39,722 bases of DNA. It comes from Chryseobacterium sp. Leaf201. Lineage in GTDB: Bacteria; Bacteroidota; Bacteroidia; Flavobacteriales; Weeksellaceae. The stretch spans positions 1 to 39,722 of the forward strand of contig NZ_LMKA01000072.1 of NCBI RefSeq assembly GCF_001421435.1. Reading direction: 5' to 3'. Below the pieces are notes generated by a model, which had not been told where the DNA came from, searched no databases, and saw only the letters and a program-made list of their open reading frames with translations. Positions 33,568-39,722 of the stretch are shown in pieces. The stretch's first letter is position 1. Each line of letters begins with the position of its first letter. The position numbers and the translations under genes are program-made.

Positions 33568-33720
33568 ATGAAAAATCTAAAGAATCTGAACAGAAGCGAA
33601 TTGAAAACCATCCGTGGAGGTGCCGTTCCGCTAGGCTGTAACAGCTGGGACCCAAGAGCGCGCTGCTGCAGAGTATGGGATGAAGGATACCAGGATAATC
33701 CCACATGCCCTACTCCTTAG
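33568..33720 (+). CDS. GG-leader bacteriocin-like/RiPP precursor peptide
   Basis: A 50-residue peptide. The leader MKNLKNLNRSELKTIRGG is the typical Bacteroidetes double-glycine leader (LxRxELKxIxGG), cleaved by a C39-peptidase ABC exporter after Gly18. The 32-residue core contains four cysteines (24, 33, 34, 47), Trp27 and Trp37, and a Pro/Thr-rich end; two disulfides are likely. The ATG at 33568 is used, not the upstream GTG. No exporter, immunity or modification gene lies nearby, so the maturation system must be elsewhere. It is convergent with menC, 3 bp from its stop. Function (antimicrobial, signal or other) is not known. Confidence 0.8.
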   Translation: MKNLKNLNRSELKTIRGGAVPLGCNSWDPRARCCRVWDEGYQDNPTCPTP

Positions 33721-33723
33721 CAT

Positions 33724-34728
33724 TTAATTTTTAAAGTACAGTAATTCTCCTCTCAGATCAAGGTCTGACTCGAAATTATTGGTAAATAAAGCTCCGGTGC
33801 CCAGACCTTGCGGCATCGGATTTTTTTTGGTGAATGTATACTGTGCAATTGCATTCAGTCCGATGTTACTTTCCAGCGCAGAGGTGATCCACCAGCCGAT
33901 GTTCTGATTTTCCGCCAGGGATATCCATTCATCAGAACCTGAAAAACCACCAACCAATGACGGTTTTAAAATAATATACTGAGGCTTCAGGGTTTCCAGC
34001 AGTAGTTTCTTATCATTAAAATCTACAATTCCGATAAGCTCCTCATCCAGCGCAATCGGTATAGGTGTTTCAGCGCACAATACGGCCATTTCCTTATGGT
34101 TTCCGGCTTTTATCGGCTGTTCGATAGAATGGATCTGTAAATCTGCCAGCTGCTGCAGTACTGTTTTCGCTTCATCTGCCGTAAACCCGCCATTGGCATC
34201 AACGCGCAGCTCCAGAACATCTTTTGAAAATTTCTGTCTTAACTGCTGAAGCACTTCATATTCAGCCTTCCAGTTGACCCCGATTTTCAGTTTGATACAG
34301 TGAAAACCCTGATCCAGCTTATCCTGAATCTGTTCCTGCATATAATCAACATTTCCCATCCAGATCAGTCCGTTGATGGTAATGGGTGATTCTCCTGCTG
34401 TAAATTCACCTGGAAAATAAATTTTCCCGCCATGTCTTAAATTCAGGACAGCCTGCTCATATCCGAACCAGATAGAAGGAAATTCCTTTAATTCCTCATG
34501 TAAAAATCCGGCATCCATCTGAATGTTTTCACAAAGCCACTGCAGCTTTTCCTCATAATCCGGCCGGTCGTCAAAACTCAGCCCACGGAAAACCGCACAC
34601 TCGCCTACTCCTTTTTTCCCGTCATCAGAGATTTCAACAATAAAGGTTTCTTTTTCAAGCAAAACGCCGCGAGATGTTCCACCCGGGCGTTTGAATTTTA
34701 ATAGATGTTTAAAATATTCAGCTTTCAT
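33724..34728 (-). CDS. menC: o-Succinylbenzoate synthase (enolase superfamily)
   Basis: A 334-residue enolase-superfamily enzyme that dehydrates SHCHC to o-succinylbenzoate in menaquinone synthesis. The active-site residues are all visible: KLK with Lys146/Lys148, the metal ligands Asp177 (RVDANGG), Glu203 (IEQPI) and Asp228 (ALDEE), and Lys255 (ILKPSLVGG). A dipeptide epimerase is possible in this fold, but this motif set and menF in the window favour OSB synthase. The ATG directly follows the fbp stop with no gap, so the two genes form an operon. Confidence 0.88.
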   Translation of the reverse strand: MKAEYFKHLLKFKRPGGTSRGVLLEKETFIVEISDDGKKGVGECAVFRGLSFDDRPDYEEKLQWLCENIQMDAGFLHEELKEFPSIWFGYEQAVLNLRHGGKIYFPGEFTAGESPITINGLIWMGNVDYMQEQIQDKLDQGFHCIKLKIGVNWKAEYEVLQQLRQKFSKDVLELRVDANGGFTADEAKTVLQQLADLQIHSIEQPIKAGNHKEMAVLCAETPIPIALDEELIGIVDFNDKKLLLETLKPQYIILKPSLVGGFSGSDEWISLAENQNIGWWITSALESNIGLNAIAQYTFTKKNPMPQGLGTGALFTNNFESDLDLRGELLYFKN

Positions 34729-35745
34729 TTATTTTACGCTATCAATCCGCATAAATTCTTCTGCTTTTTCCACCATATCCACGCTTCCGCAGAAAATAGG
34801 AACTCTCTGGTGCAGTTCTGTCGGTTCAATTTCCAGGATTCTCCTGAAGCCGTCCGTTGCCTTTCCACCTGCCTGTTCAGCAAGGAAAGCCATCGGGTTA
34901 CATTCGTACAGCAATCTCAGTTTTCCGTTAGGTGCCTGTGAATAAGACGGATAGATATAAATTCCGCCTTTCAGCATATTTCTATGAAAATCAGCAACCA
35001 GTGAACCGATATATCTTGACGTATAAGGCCTGTCACCTTCTTCCATCTGGCAGTATTTAAGATAATTTTTAACGCCCTGAGGGAATTTAATGTAGTTTCC
35101 TTCATTAATGGAGTAAATTTTACCTGTTTTCGGGAACTGCATATTCGGATGGGAAAGGTAATAAGTACCCAGAGAAGGATCCAGTGTAAAACCGTTTACC
35201 CCATTCCCGGTGGTATACACAATCATTGTTGAGGAACCGTAAATTACATATCCCGCAGCAATCTGGTTAACCCCTTTCTGTAAAAAATCCTCCAGCTTAA
35301 CCGGTGTTCCCGGCTCTGTTACTCTTCTGTAAATGGAAAAAATAGTTCCTACAGAAACATTAACATCAATATTCGAAGAGCCGTCAAGCGGATCAATCAG
35401 TACGACATATTTACTTAAATGGCCGTTTTCGCCACATTTGATATCAATAAAATCATCATTTTCTTCTGAAGCAATACCACAGACTACTTCCCGCTGAGAA
35501 AGGGCTGTAATAAAAATATCATTGGCGATTACATCAAGTTTTTGCTGCGCTTCACCCTGAATATTTTCATTTCCGGCCTGCCCGATAATATCTGCAATAC
35601 CGGCTTTGTTTACTTCTCTGTTTACAACTTTTGAAGCTAATCTTATGGCACTGAGCAGACGGGAAAATTCTCCTGTGGAATACTGGAAGTCGTCCTGCTT
35701 ATCAATAAGAAATTCTCCTAAAGTCTGTAATGGCTGATCTGACAT
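34729..35745 (-). CDS. fbp: Fructose-1,6-bisphosphatase, class I
   Basis: A 338-residue gluconeogenic enzyme that hydrolyses fructose 1,6-bisphosphate. The metal-binding residues Glu94/Glu95 (SEEND) and DPLDGSSN (118-125), and the segment [16 protein letters not shown], are class I hallmarks, and the length matches. The ATG at 35745 ([13 protein letters not shown]) is used; an in-frame start 63 bp upstream would add an odd, Asn/Lys-rich extension. menC begins at the base after its stop. Confidence 0.94.
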   Translation of the reverse strand: MSDQPLQTLGEFLIDKQDDFQYSTGEFSRLLSAIRLASKVVNREVNKAGIADIIGQAGNENIQGEAQQKLDVIANDIFITALSQREVVCGIASEENDDFIDIKCGENGHLSKYVVLIDPLDGSSNIDVNVSVGTIFSIYRRVTEPGTPVKLEDFLQKGVNQIAAGYVIYGSSTMIVYTTGNGVNGFTLDPSLGTYYLSHPNMQFPKTGKIYSINEGNYIKFPQGVKNYLKYCQMEEGDRPYTSRYIGSLVADFHRNMLKGGIYIYPSYSQAPNGKLRLLYECNPMAFLAEQAGGKATDGFRRILEIEPTELHQRVPIFCGSVDMVEKAEEFMRIDSVK

Positions 35746-36059
35746 ATTTTTATTTTTACGATTTCTCCAAATTTCGTAAAATTTATTACATTTAAAAAGA
35801 ATTATCATTAAAAGAGTTTATTAACTGTCAGTCAATACCATACAGGGTTATTTAACGAAAAAGAGCATATCTTATCATAAAAAATAATACCCAAATTGTT
35901 GAACGGATCGTAATAATTATCCACTGCATTCTAATTTTAATGAAATCTTAAGGCTCTGTGGCAATTGTACTATTTCATATCTCGTTGTAAATTTATAATT
36001 TTGTACCCCGTAAAATATTCCCACAAATTTTATCTAACAATTTTATTACTAACAATTTA
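35746..36059. other. Divergent fbp / aspartokinase intergenic region
   Basis: 314 bp without an ORF of note. A -7-like TAATTTTG stands at 35996-36003, 56 bp before the aspartokinase ATG, but no TTG lies 17-23 bp upstream. No -7 match for fbp was found on the minus strand. No repeats or hairpins stand out. Confidence 0.5.
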
Positions 36060-37298
36060 ATGAAAATTTTCAAGTTTGGTGGAGCATCAGTAAAGGATGC
36101 TGACAGTGTAAAGAATGTATCTATGGTATTACAAAGCCAGGGTTTTGAAAAGTGCCTGCTGGTTATCTCAGCGATGGGAAAAACGACCAATGACCTGGAG
36201 GAAGTGGTAGCGCTTTATTTCAGAAAGGATAACTATCAGACTGAAATTGAGAAGATAAAACGGAAGCATATTGAAATTGCAGAAGGGCTTTTCCCTGAAA
36301 ACCACGCTGTTTTTGCTGAAATTAATTTATTTTTTGATGATATTGATTCTTTTTTAAGAAGAAACAAATCGCCGAACTACAGCTTTGTGTATGACCAGGT
36401 GGTGAGCTGCGGGGAAATGATTTCTACTAAGATTGTGAGCGAATATTTAAATGAAATTCAGTTTACCAACCAGTGGCTGGATGCCCGGGATTATGTAAAG
36501 ACCGATAATTCTTACCGGGAAGGTGCGGTAGACTGGACCAGAACAGAAGAGTTTATTTCAAGCCTGAATAAAGAAATCTGCTATGTTACCCAAGGATTTA
36601 TCGGATCAGATGACAATAATTTTACGGTTACTTTAGGACGGGAAGGCTCTGACTACTCCGCTGCTATTTTTGCCTACTGTCTAAATGCGGATGCCATGAC
36701 CATCTGGAAAGATGTTCCGGGTGTAATGACCGGCGATCCGAGGAAATTCAAAGACGTAAGCCTCCTTTCCGACATCTCCTATGAAGAAGCAATAGAAATG
36801 GCCTATTACGGAGCCAGTGTGATCCACCCGAAAACACTGCAGCCGCTTCAGCAGAAAAACATTCCTTTCTATGTAAAATCTTTTGTGGATCCTACAAAAC
36901 CGGGAACCAAAGTAGGTGCTTCCGATAAGAATCAGAATGAAGAGGTTTACATCTTAAAGGAAAACCAGGCGCTGCTGAAAATTTCGACAAGAGATTTCTC
37001 ATTTATTGCGGAAGATCACATGAGCTTAATTTTCGGGTACCTTTCAAAATATAAAATCAAAGTATCACTGATGCAGAATTCTGCCATTTCACTGGCTGTA
37101 TGCCTTGAAGACAAATTCGGTATGATAGATGAGCTTAATGATGAACTGCAGAAAGTATTTAAAACTGAAGTGGTGAAAAATGTATCTTTATTCACTGTAA
37201 GAAATGCCAAGATCGGCAACATTGATCAATTTTACCAGGAAAAAAGTGTATTATTGGAGCAGATTTCGAAGAATACACTTCAAATGGTAACACAATAA
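36060..37298 (+). CDS. Monofunctional aspartate kinase
   Basis: A 412-residue aspartokinase, the first step of the Lys/Thr/Met/diaminopimelate pathway. The kinase signature KFGGAS is at 5-10 (usually KFGGTS). Conserved VVSCGEMIST, TLGREGSDYSAA and DPRKF follow. Two ACT regulatory regions occupy about 300-405, suggesting feedback control by an end-product amino acid. The isozyme cannot be told from sequence. The two-domain acyltransferase gene begins 22 bp after its stop, so both lie in one transcript. Confidence 0.92.
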   Translation: MKIFKFGGASVKDADSVKNVSMVLQSQGFEKCLLVISAMGKTTNDLEEVVALYFRKDNYQTEIEKIKRKHIEIAEGLFPENHAVFAEINLFFDDIDSFLRRNKSPNYSFVYDQVVSCGEMISTKIVSEYLNEIQFTNQWLDARDYVKTDNSYREGAVDWTRTEEFISSLNKEICYVTQGFIGSDDNNFTVTLGREGSDYSAAIFAYCLNADAMTIWKDVPGVMTGDPRKFKDVSLLSDISYEEAIEMAYYGASVIHPKTLQPLQQKNIPFYVKSFVDPTKPGTKVGASDKNQNEEVYILKENQALLKISTRDFSFIAEDHMSLIFGYLSKYKIKVSLMQNSAISLAVCLEDKFGMIDELNDELQKVFKTEVVKNVSLFTVRNAKIGNIDQFYQEKSVLLEQISKNTLQMVTQ

Positions 37299-37320
37299 AA
37301 CTAATTGCGACTAAACACAC

Positions 37321-39162
37321 ATGAGTTTAATTTCGAAAAACGACTTAATTAAAGCTTCCGGTTTGAGCAAGATAGGATTTCTGAAGAATCCTGTAGCCTC
37401 AGCGATTATGAGCATTGCCAAAATAAATGAAGTAAATAAATTATACAACAAACTGAAGCATAAGGAAGGCAAAGACTTTTTCGACTCATTTGTGCGGGAA
37501 CGCAACTTAAGCTATATCGCTTTTGAGGAAGATCTGGCTAAAATTCCTAAAACAGGGCCGTTTATTCTTGTATCCAACCATCCTCTCGGTGCCATCGACG
37601 GAATTTTAATGTGTAAAATACTGTCGGAAGTCCGTCCGGATTTCAAGGTGATGGGAAATTTTCTGCTGGAGAAAATAGAACCGATGGAGCCTTATGTTAT
37701 TTCCGTTAACCCTTTTGAAAACAGAAAGGAGGTGCACAGCAGCTCATCCGGAATGCGTGAGACACTGAAGCATCTGCAGAACGGAGGCTGTGTAGGAATT
37801 TTTCCGGCTGGAGAAGTTTCCAACAAAAACAATCCTTACAATGAAATCCTGGATAAAGAATGGGAAAAGCCGGCTCTTAAGCTTATAAAAATGGCAAAGG
37901 TTCCGGTAGTACCCATGTATTTCCATGCCAAAAACAGCCGGATTTTTTATCAGGTAGCCAAGCTTCACCCGAATTTACAGACCCTGATGCTTCCGGCAGA
38001 AATGATGAATGAAAGAGAAAAGCCGATCAGGATCAGAATCGGGAGATCCATCGCCGTCAAAGCAATGGATGATATGGAAACGACGGATGAACTGGGCGAG
38101 TTCCTGAAACGTAAGGTCTACATGATGAAATCTTACTATGAAAAGAGAAAATCTCTTGCCCAAAGCATCAACCTTAAGAACCTGTCTTTAAAATTCCCTT
38201 TATTAAAGGAAGAAAATATCGTCCAGAACATCATTGATGAAACCCCGAAAGAGGACATCCTCAATGACATCAGGAAACTGAAAGGCACTGATAAAATGTT
38301 TTTCAGCAATGGAAATTATGAAGTTTATTTTACCTCTTATGAAGAAATTCCGTCTGTAATGAGGGAAATCGGTCGGCAGAGGGAACTTACTTTCCGTGCA
38401 GTGGGCGAAGGCAGCAATCTTCCTTTTGACCTGGATGAATATGATAAACATTACCATCATCTTTTTCTCTGGGACAGTGCAGAAGAAAAACTGGTAGGTG
38501 CCTACAGAATGGCCCTGGGTAAGGAAGTAATGAAAAAATCCGGGATCAAAGGCTTTTACACCAGTTCATTATTTGAATTTGAACAGGACATCCATCCTTT
38601 TTTCAAGAAAGTAATCGAGATGGGGCGTGCCTACATCCGCCAGGAATACCAACAGAAACCGCTTCCTCTTTTTCTTTTGTGGAGAGGGATTGTGCATGTA
38701 TGCCTGAGAAATCCGGATCATAAGTTCTTAATGGGAGGCGTAAGCATTTCCAATAAATTCTCAGAATTCTCGAAATCCCTGATGATTGAGTTTATGCGGT
38801 CCAATTATTATGATTCTGCGGTGGCACAATACATTACCCCGAGAAATGAATACAAGATAAAACTTCGTGAAAGAGACAAAAACCTTTTCTTTGATGAAAT
38901 GGAATCTGATCTAAATAAGCTGGATAAAATCATTGATGATCTTGAGCCGGAATTAAGATTGCCGGTGCTTATTAAAAAATACATCAAACAAAATGCAAAG
39001 GTAATTGCCTTTAATGTAGACCCGAATTTTAATGATGCGATTGACGGGCTGATGTATATCCGGATCAGTGATCTTCCTGAAAGTACGATAAAACCTGTAT
39101 TGGAGGAAATGAGTGAACAAATCAGGAGAGAGCAGGAAAATAATTCGGCTGAAAATCAATAG
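37321..39162 (+). CDS. Bifunctional aminoacyl-lipid acyltransferase (OlsF/GlsF-like)
   Basis: A 613-residue fusion. The N-terminal part (about 60-270) is a PlsC-type O-acyltransferase with NHPLGAIDG (86-94; His87, Asp93) and FPAGEVS (161-167). The C-terminal part (about 320-520) is a GNAT/hemolysin-type N-acyltransferase of the OlsB kind, with VGAYRMALG, GRAYIRQEYQ and LFLLWRGI. Such fusions make ornithine or glycine lipids: the C-terminal domain adds a 3-hydroxyacyl chain to the amino acid, the N-terminal one adds the second chain. A charged tail (520-613) follows. It lies 22 bp after the aspartokinase gene. Confidence 0.85.
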   Translation: MSLISKNDLIKASGLSKIGFLKNPVASAIMSIAKINEVNKLYNKLKHKEGKDFFDSFVRERNLSYIAFEEDLAKIPKTGPFILVSNHPLGAIDGILMCKILSEVRPDFKVMGNFLLEKIEPMEPYVISVNPFENRKEVHSSSSGMRETLKHLQNGGCVGIFPAGEVSNKNNPYNEILDKEWEKPALKLIKMAKVPVVPMYFHAKNSRIFYQVAKLHPNLQTLMLPAEMMNEREKPIRIRIGRSIAVKAMDDMETTDELGEFLKRKVYMMKSYYEKRKSLAQSINLKNLSLKFPLLKEENIVQNIIDETPKEDILNDIRKLKGTDKMFFSNGNYEVYFTSYEEIPSVMREIGRQRELTFRAVGEGSNLPFDLDEYDKHYHHLFLWDSAEEKLVGAYRMALGKEVMKKSGIKGFYTSSLFEFEQDIHPFFKKVIEMGRAYIRQEYQQKPLPLFLLWRGIVHVCLRNPDHKFLMGGVSISNKFSEFSKSLMIEFMRSNYYDSAVAQYITPRNEYKIKLRERDKNLFFDEMESDLNKLDKIIDDLEPELRLPVLIKKYIKQNAKVIAFNVDPNFNDAIDGLMYIRISDLPESTIKPVLEEMSEQIRREQENNSAENQ

Positions 39163-39197
39163 GTTTTAATTTTTAATGAAAAAAGTACGGTTAATAC

Positions 39198-39228
39198 TTG
39201 CTTCATATATCAAAACTTAGTACTTTTG
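39198..39228 (+). promoter_or_regulatory. Promoter of the first tRNA-Phe
   Basis: TTG at 39198-39200, a 20-bp spacer and TACTTTTG at 39221-39228, followed by CATCACT. The second tRNA promoter has the same spacing and the same downstream bases, which supports both. Confidence 0.75.
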
Positions 39229-39257
39229 CATCACTTTAAAACAATGAAGTAAAGAAT

Positions 39258-39330
39258 GGTTTCTTAGCTCAGTTGGTAGAGCAATGGATTGAAAATCCAT
39301 GTGTCCCTGGTTCGATTCCTGGAGAAACCA
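39258..39330 (+). tRNA. tRNA-Phe (anticodon GAA), copy 1
   Basis: A 73-nt cloverleaf with acceptor GGTTTCT / AGAAACC, D-arm AGCTCAGTTGGTAGAGC, anticodon loop TTGAAAA (anticodon GAA), TPsiC arm CCCTGGTTCGATTCCTGG and discriminator A. The 3' CCA is not encoded. Confidence 0.95.
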
Positions 39331-39332
39331 CA

Positions 39333-39364
39333 AAAACCACCTGTCAAAAGGTGGTTTTCTTTTC
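39333..39364 (+). terminator. Intrinsic terminator of tRNA-Phe copy 1
   Basis: Stem AAAACCACCT / AGGTGGTTTT (39333-39342 and 39349-39358), a 6-nt loop and a T-rich run to 39364. It shows that copy 1 is its own transcript. Confidence 0.85.
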
Positions 39365-39384
39365 AAACTGTTCTGAAGTAACAA

Positions 39385-39415
39385 TTGCAAAGTTTAATAA
39401 TTATTATTAGTTTTG
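39385..39415 (+). promoter_or_regulatory. Promoter of the second tRNA-Phe
   Basis: TTG at 39385-39387, a 20-bp spacer, TAGTTTTG at 39408-39415, then CATCACT as at copy 1. Confidence 0.75.
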
Positions 39416-39449
39416 CATCACTACCGCTTCTGAAAAGAAGTACTTAAGC

Positions 39450-39522
39450 GGTTTCTTAGCTCAGTTGGTAGAGCAATGGATTGAAAATCCATGTGTCCCT
39501 GGTTCGATTCCTGGAGAAACCA
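39450..39522 (+). tRNA. tRNA-Phe (anticodon GAA), copy 2
   Basis: Base-for-base identical to copy 1 over 73 nt, starting 192 bp downstream of it. Anticodon GAA; the CCA end is not encoded. It has its own promoter and terminator. Confidence 0.95.
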
Positions 39523-39525
39523 CAC

Positions 39526-39555
39526 AATCCCTCTTACATTGTAAGAGGGATTTTT
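39526..39555 (+). terminator. Intrinsic terminator of tRNA-Phe copy 2
   Basis: A 12-bp stem AATCCCTCTTAC / GTAAGAGGGATT (39526-39537 and 39541-39552) with loop ATT and a T-run to 39555. Confidence 0.9.
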
Positions 39556-39588
39556 GTTGTGGTATACTTTGGATTATTGTATAATATC

Positions 39589-39722
39589 GGATCAATCTCA
39601 AAACTTGGGGACTAGGCAAAAAGTTTAGACAACCTGAACAGGAAAAATGTTTTATCCCGCACGCCTCTTAATTGTAATCTGAAGTTTTTTATTTTAGCAT
39701 TGAATGACTCGGCGGAAGCATT
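39589..39722 (-). mobile_element. End of an ISL3/ISAon1-type insertion sequence, cut by the window
   Basis: The region from about 39589 (GGATCAATCTCAAAAC) to the window edge holds the 3' end of a transposase gene and the short tail after its stop. The boundary at 39589 is inferred from GGATC-like ends of related elements; the matching far inverted repeat and target duplication lie outside the window. It starts about 34 bp beyond the second tRNA terminator. Confidence 0.5.
39612..39722 (-). CDS. Transposase C terminus (ISL3 / ISAon1 family), partial
   Basis: The last 36 codons of a DDE transposase read from the window edge to a TAG at 39612. The visible tail is NASAESFNAKIKNFR, then LRGVRDKTFFLFRLSKLFA. 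The AES-NAKIK phrase with the R-G-V-R segment is the C-terminal signature of IS204/IS1001/IS1096/IS1165-type (ISL3) transposases common in Bacteroidetes. Whether the full gene is intact cannot be seen. Confidence 0.75.
   Translation of the reverse strand, partial: NASAESFNAKIKNFRLQLRGVRDKTFFLFRLSKLFA

Overview
The window looks like a chromosome segment from a flavobacterium of the Chryseobacterium / Weeksellaceae type. The evidence is the gene content (Bat aerotolerance operon, DUF4834 and DUF6263 proteins, YfhO, a bacillithiol-type YpdA reductase, menaquinone genes, a GG-leader peptide), the A-rich leaders without strong Shine-Dalgarno sites, and promoters of the form TTG-N17..23-TAnnTTTG. 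That promoter form is clearest at two tRNA-Phe genes.

Layout. 0.1-2.2 kb: an HD-domain hydrolase and a divergent cytochrome P450. 2.3-5.4 kb: padR, a PspC-domain membrane protein, a 20-residue amphipathic peptide ORF (4650-4712) and a PlsC-type acyltransferase. 5.4-9.1 kb: a hotdog thioesterase, an ECF sigma factor carrying its own membrane segments, an outer-membrane barrel protein and isochorismate synthase. 9.2-17.5 kb (minus strand): moxR, DUF58, DUF4381-like, batA, batB, batC, batD, then marC and a small membrane protein. 17.8-24.5 kb (plus strand): DinB-like protein, rlmB, a DUF6263 lipoprotein, DUF4834, YfhO and a glycosyltransferase. 24.5-30.9 kb: a lipoprotein, YpdA, an S41 peptidase, a TonB-dependent receptor and an MFS transporter. 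31.0-35.7 kb: glnS, an AT-rich 0.8-kb island of tiny ORFs ending in a GG-leader peptide with four cysteines, then menC and fbp. 36.0-39.2 kb: aspartokinase and a two-domain acyltransferase (OlsF/GlsF-like). 39.2-39.7 kb: two identical tRNA-Phe genes and the 3' end of an ISL3/ISAon1-type transposase cut by the window edge.

How the genes fit together. Three genes belong or probably belong to menaquinone synthesis (the thioesterase by inference, menF, menC). The Bat block is a MoxR ATPase / VWA-domain envelope system. Two lipid acyltransferase genes, PspC and the small peptide point to membrane homeostasis.

The strongest candidates for something undescribed are three. First, the padR-pspC-micropeptide-acyltransferase locus, where ATGTA/TACAT inverted repeats overlap the padR promoter and recur at the micropeptide promoter. 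Second, the sigma factor fused to membrane segments and translationally adjacent to a barrel protein, with a shared Asp-Thr-Val motif. Third, the small-peptide island at 32.8-33.7 kb. All function calls are from sequence inspection only; no database search was run.
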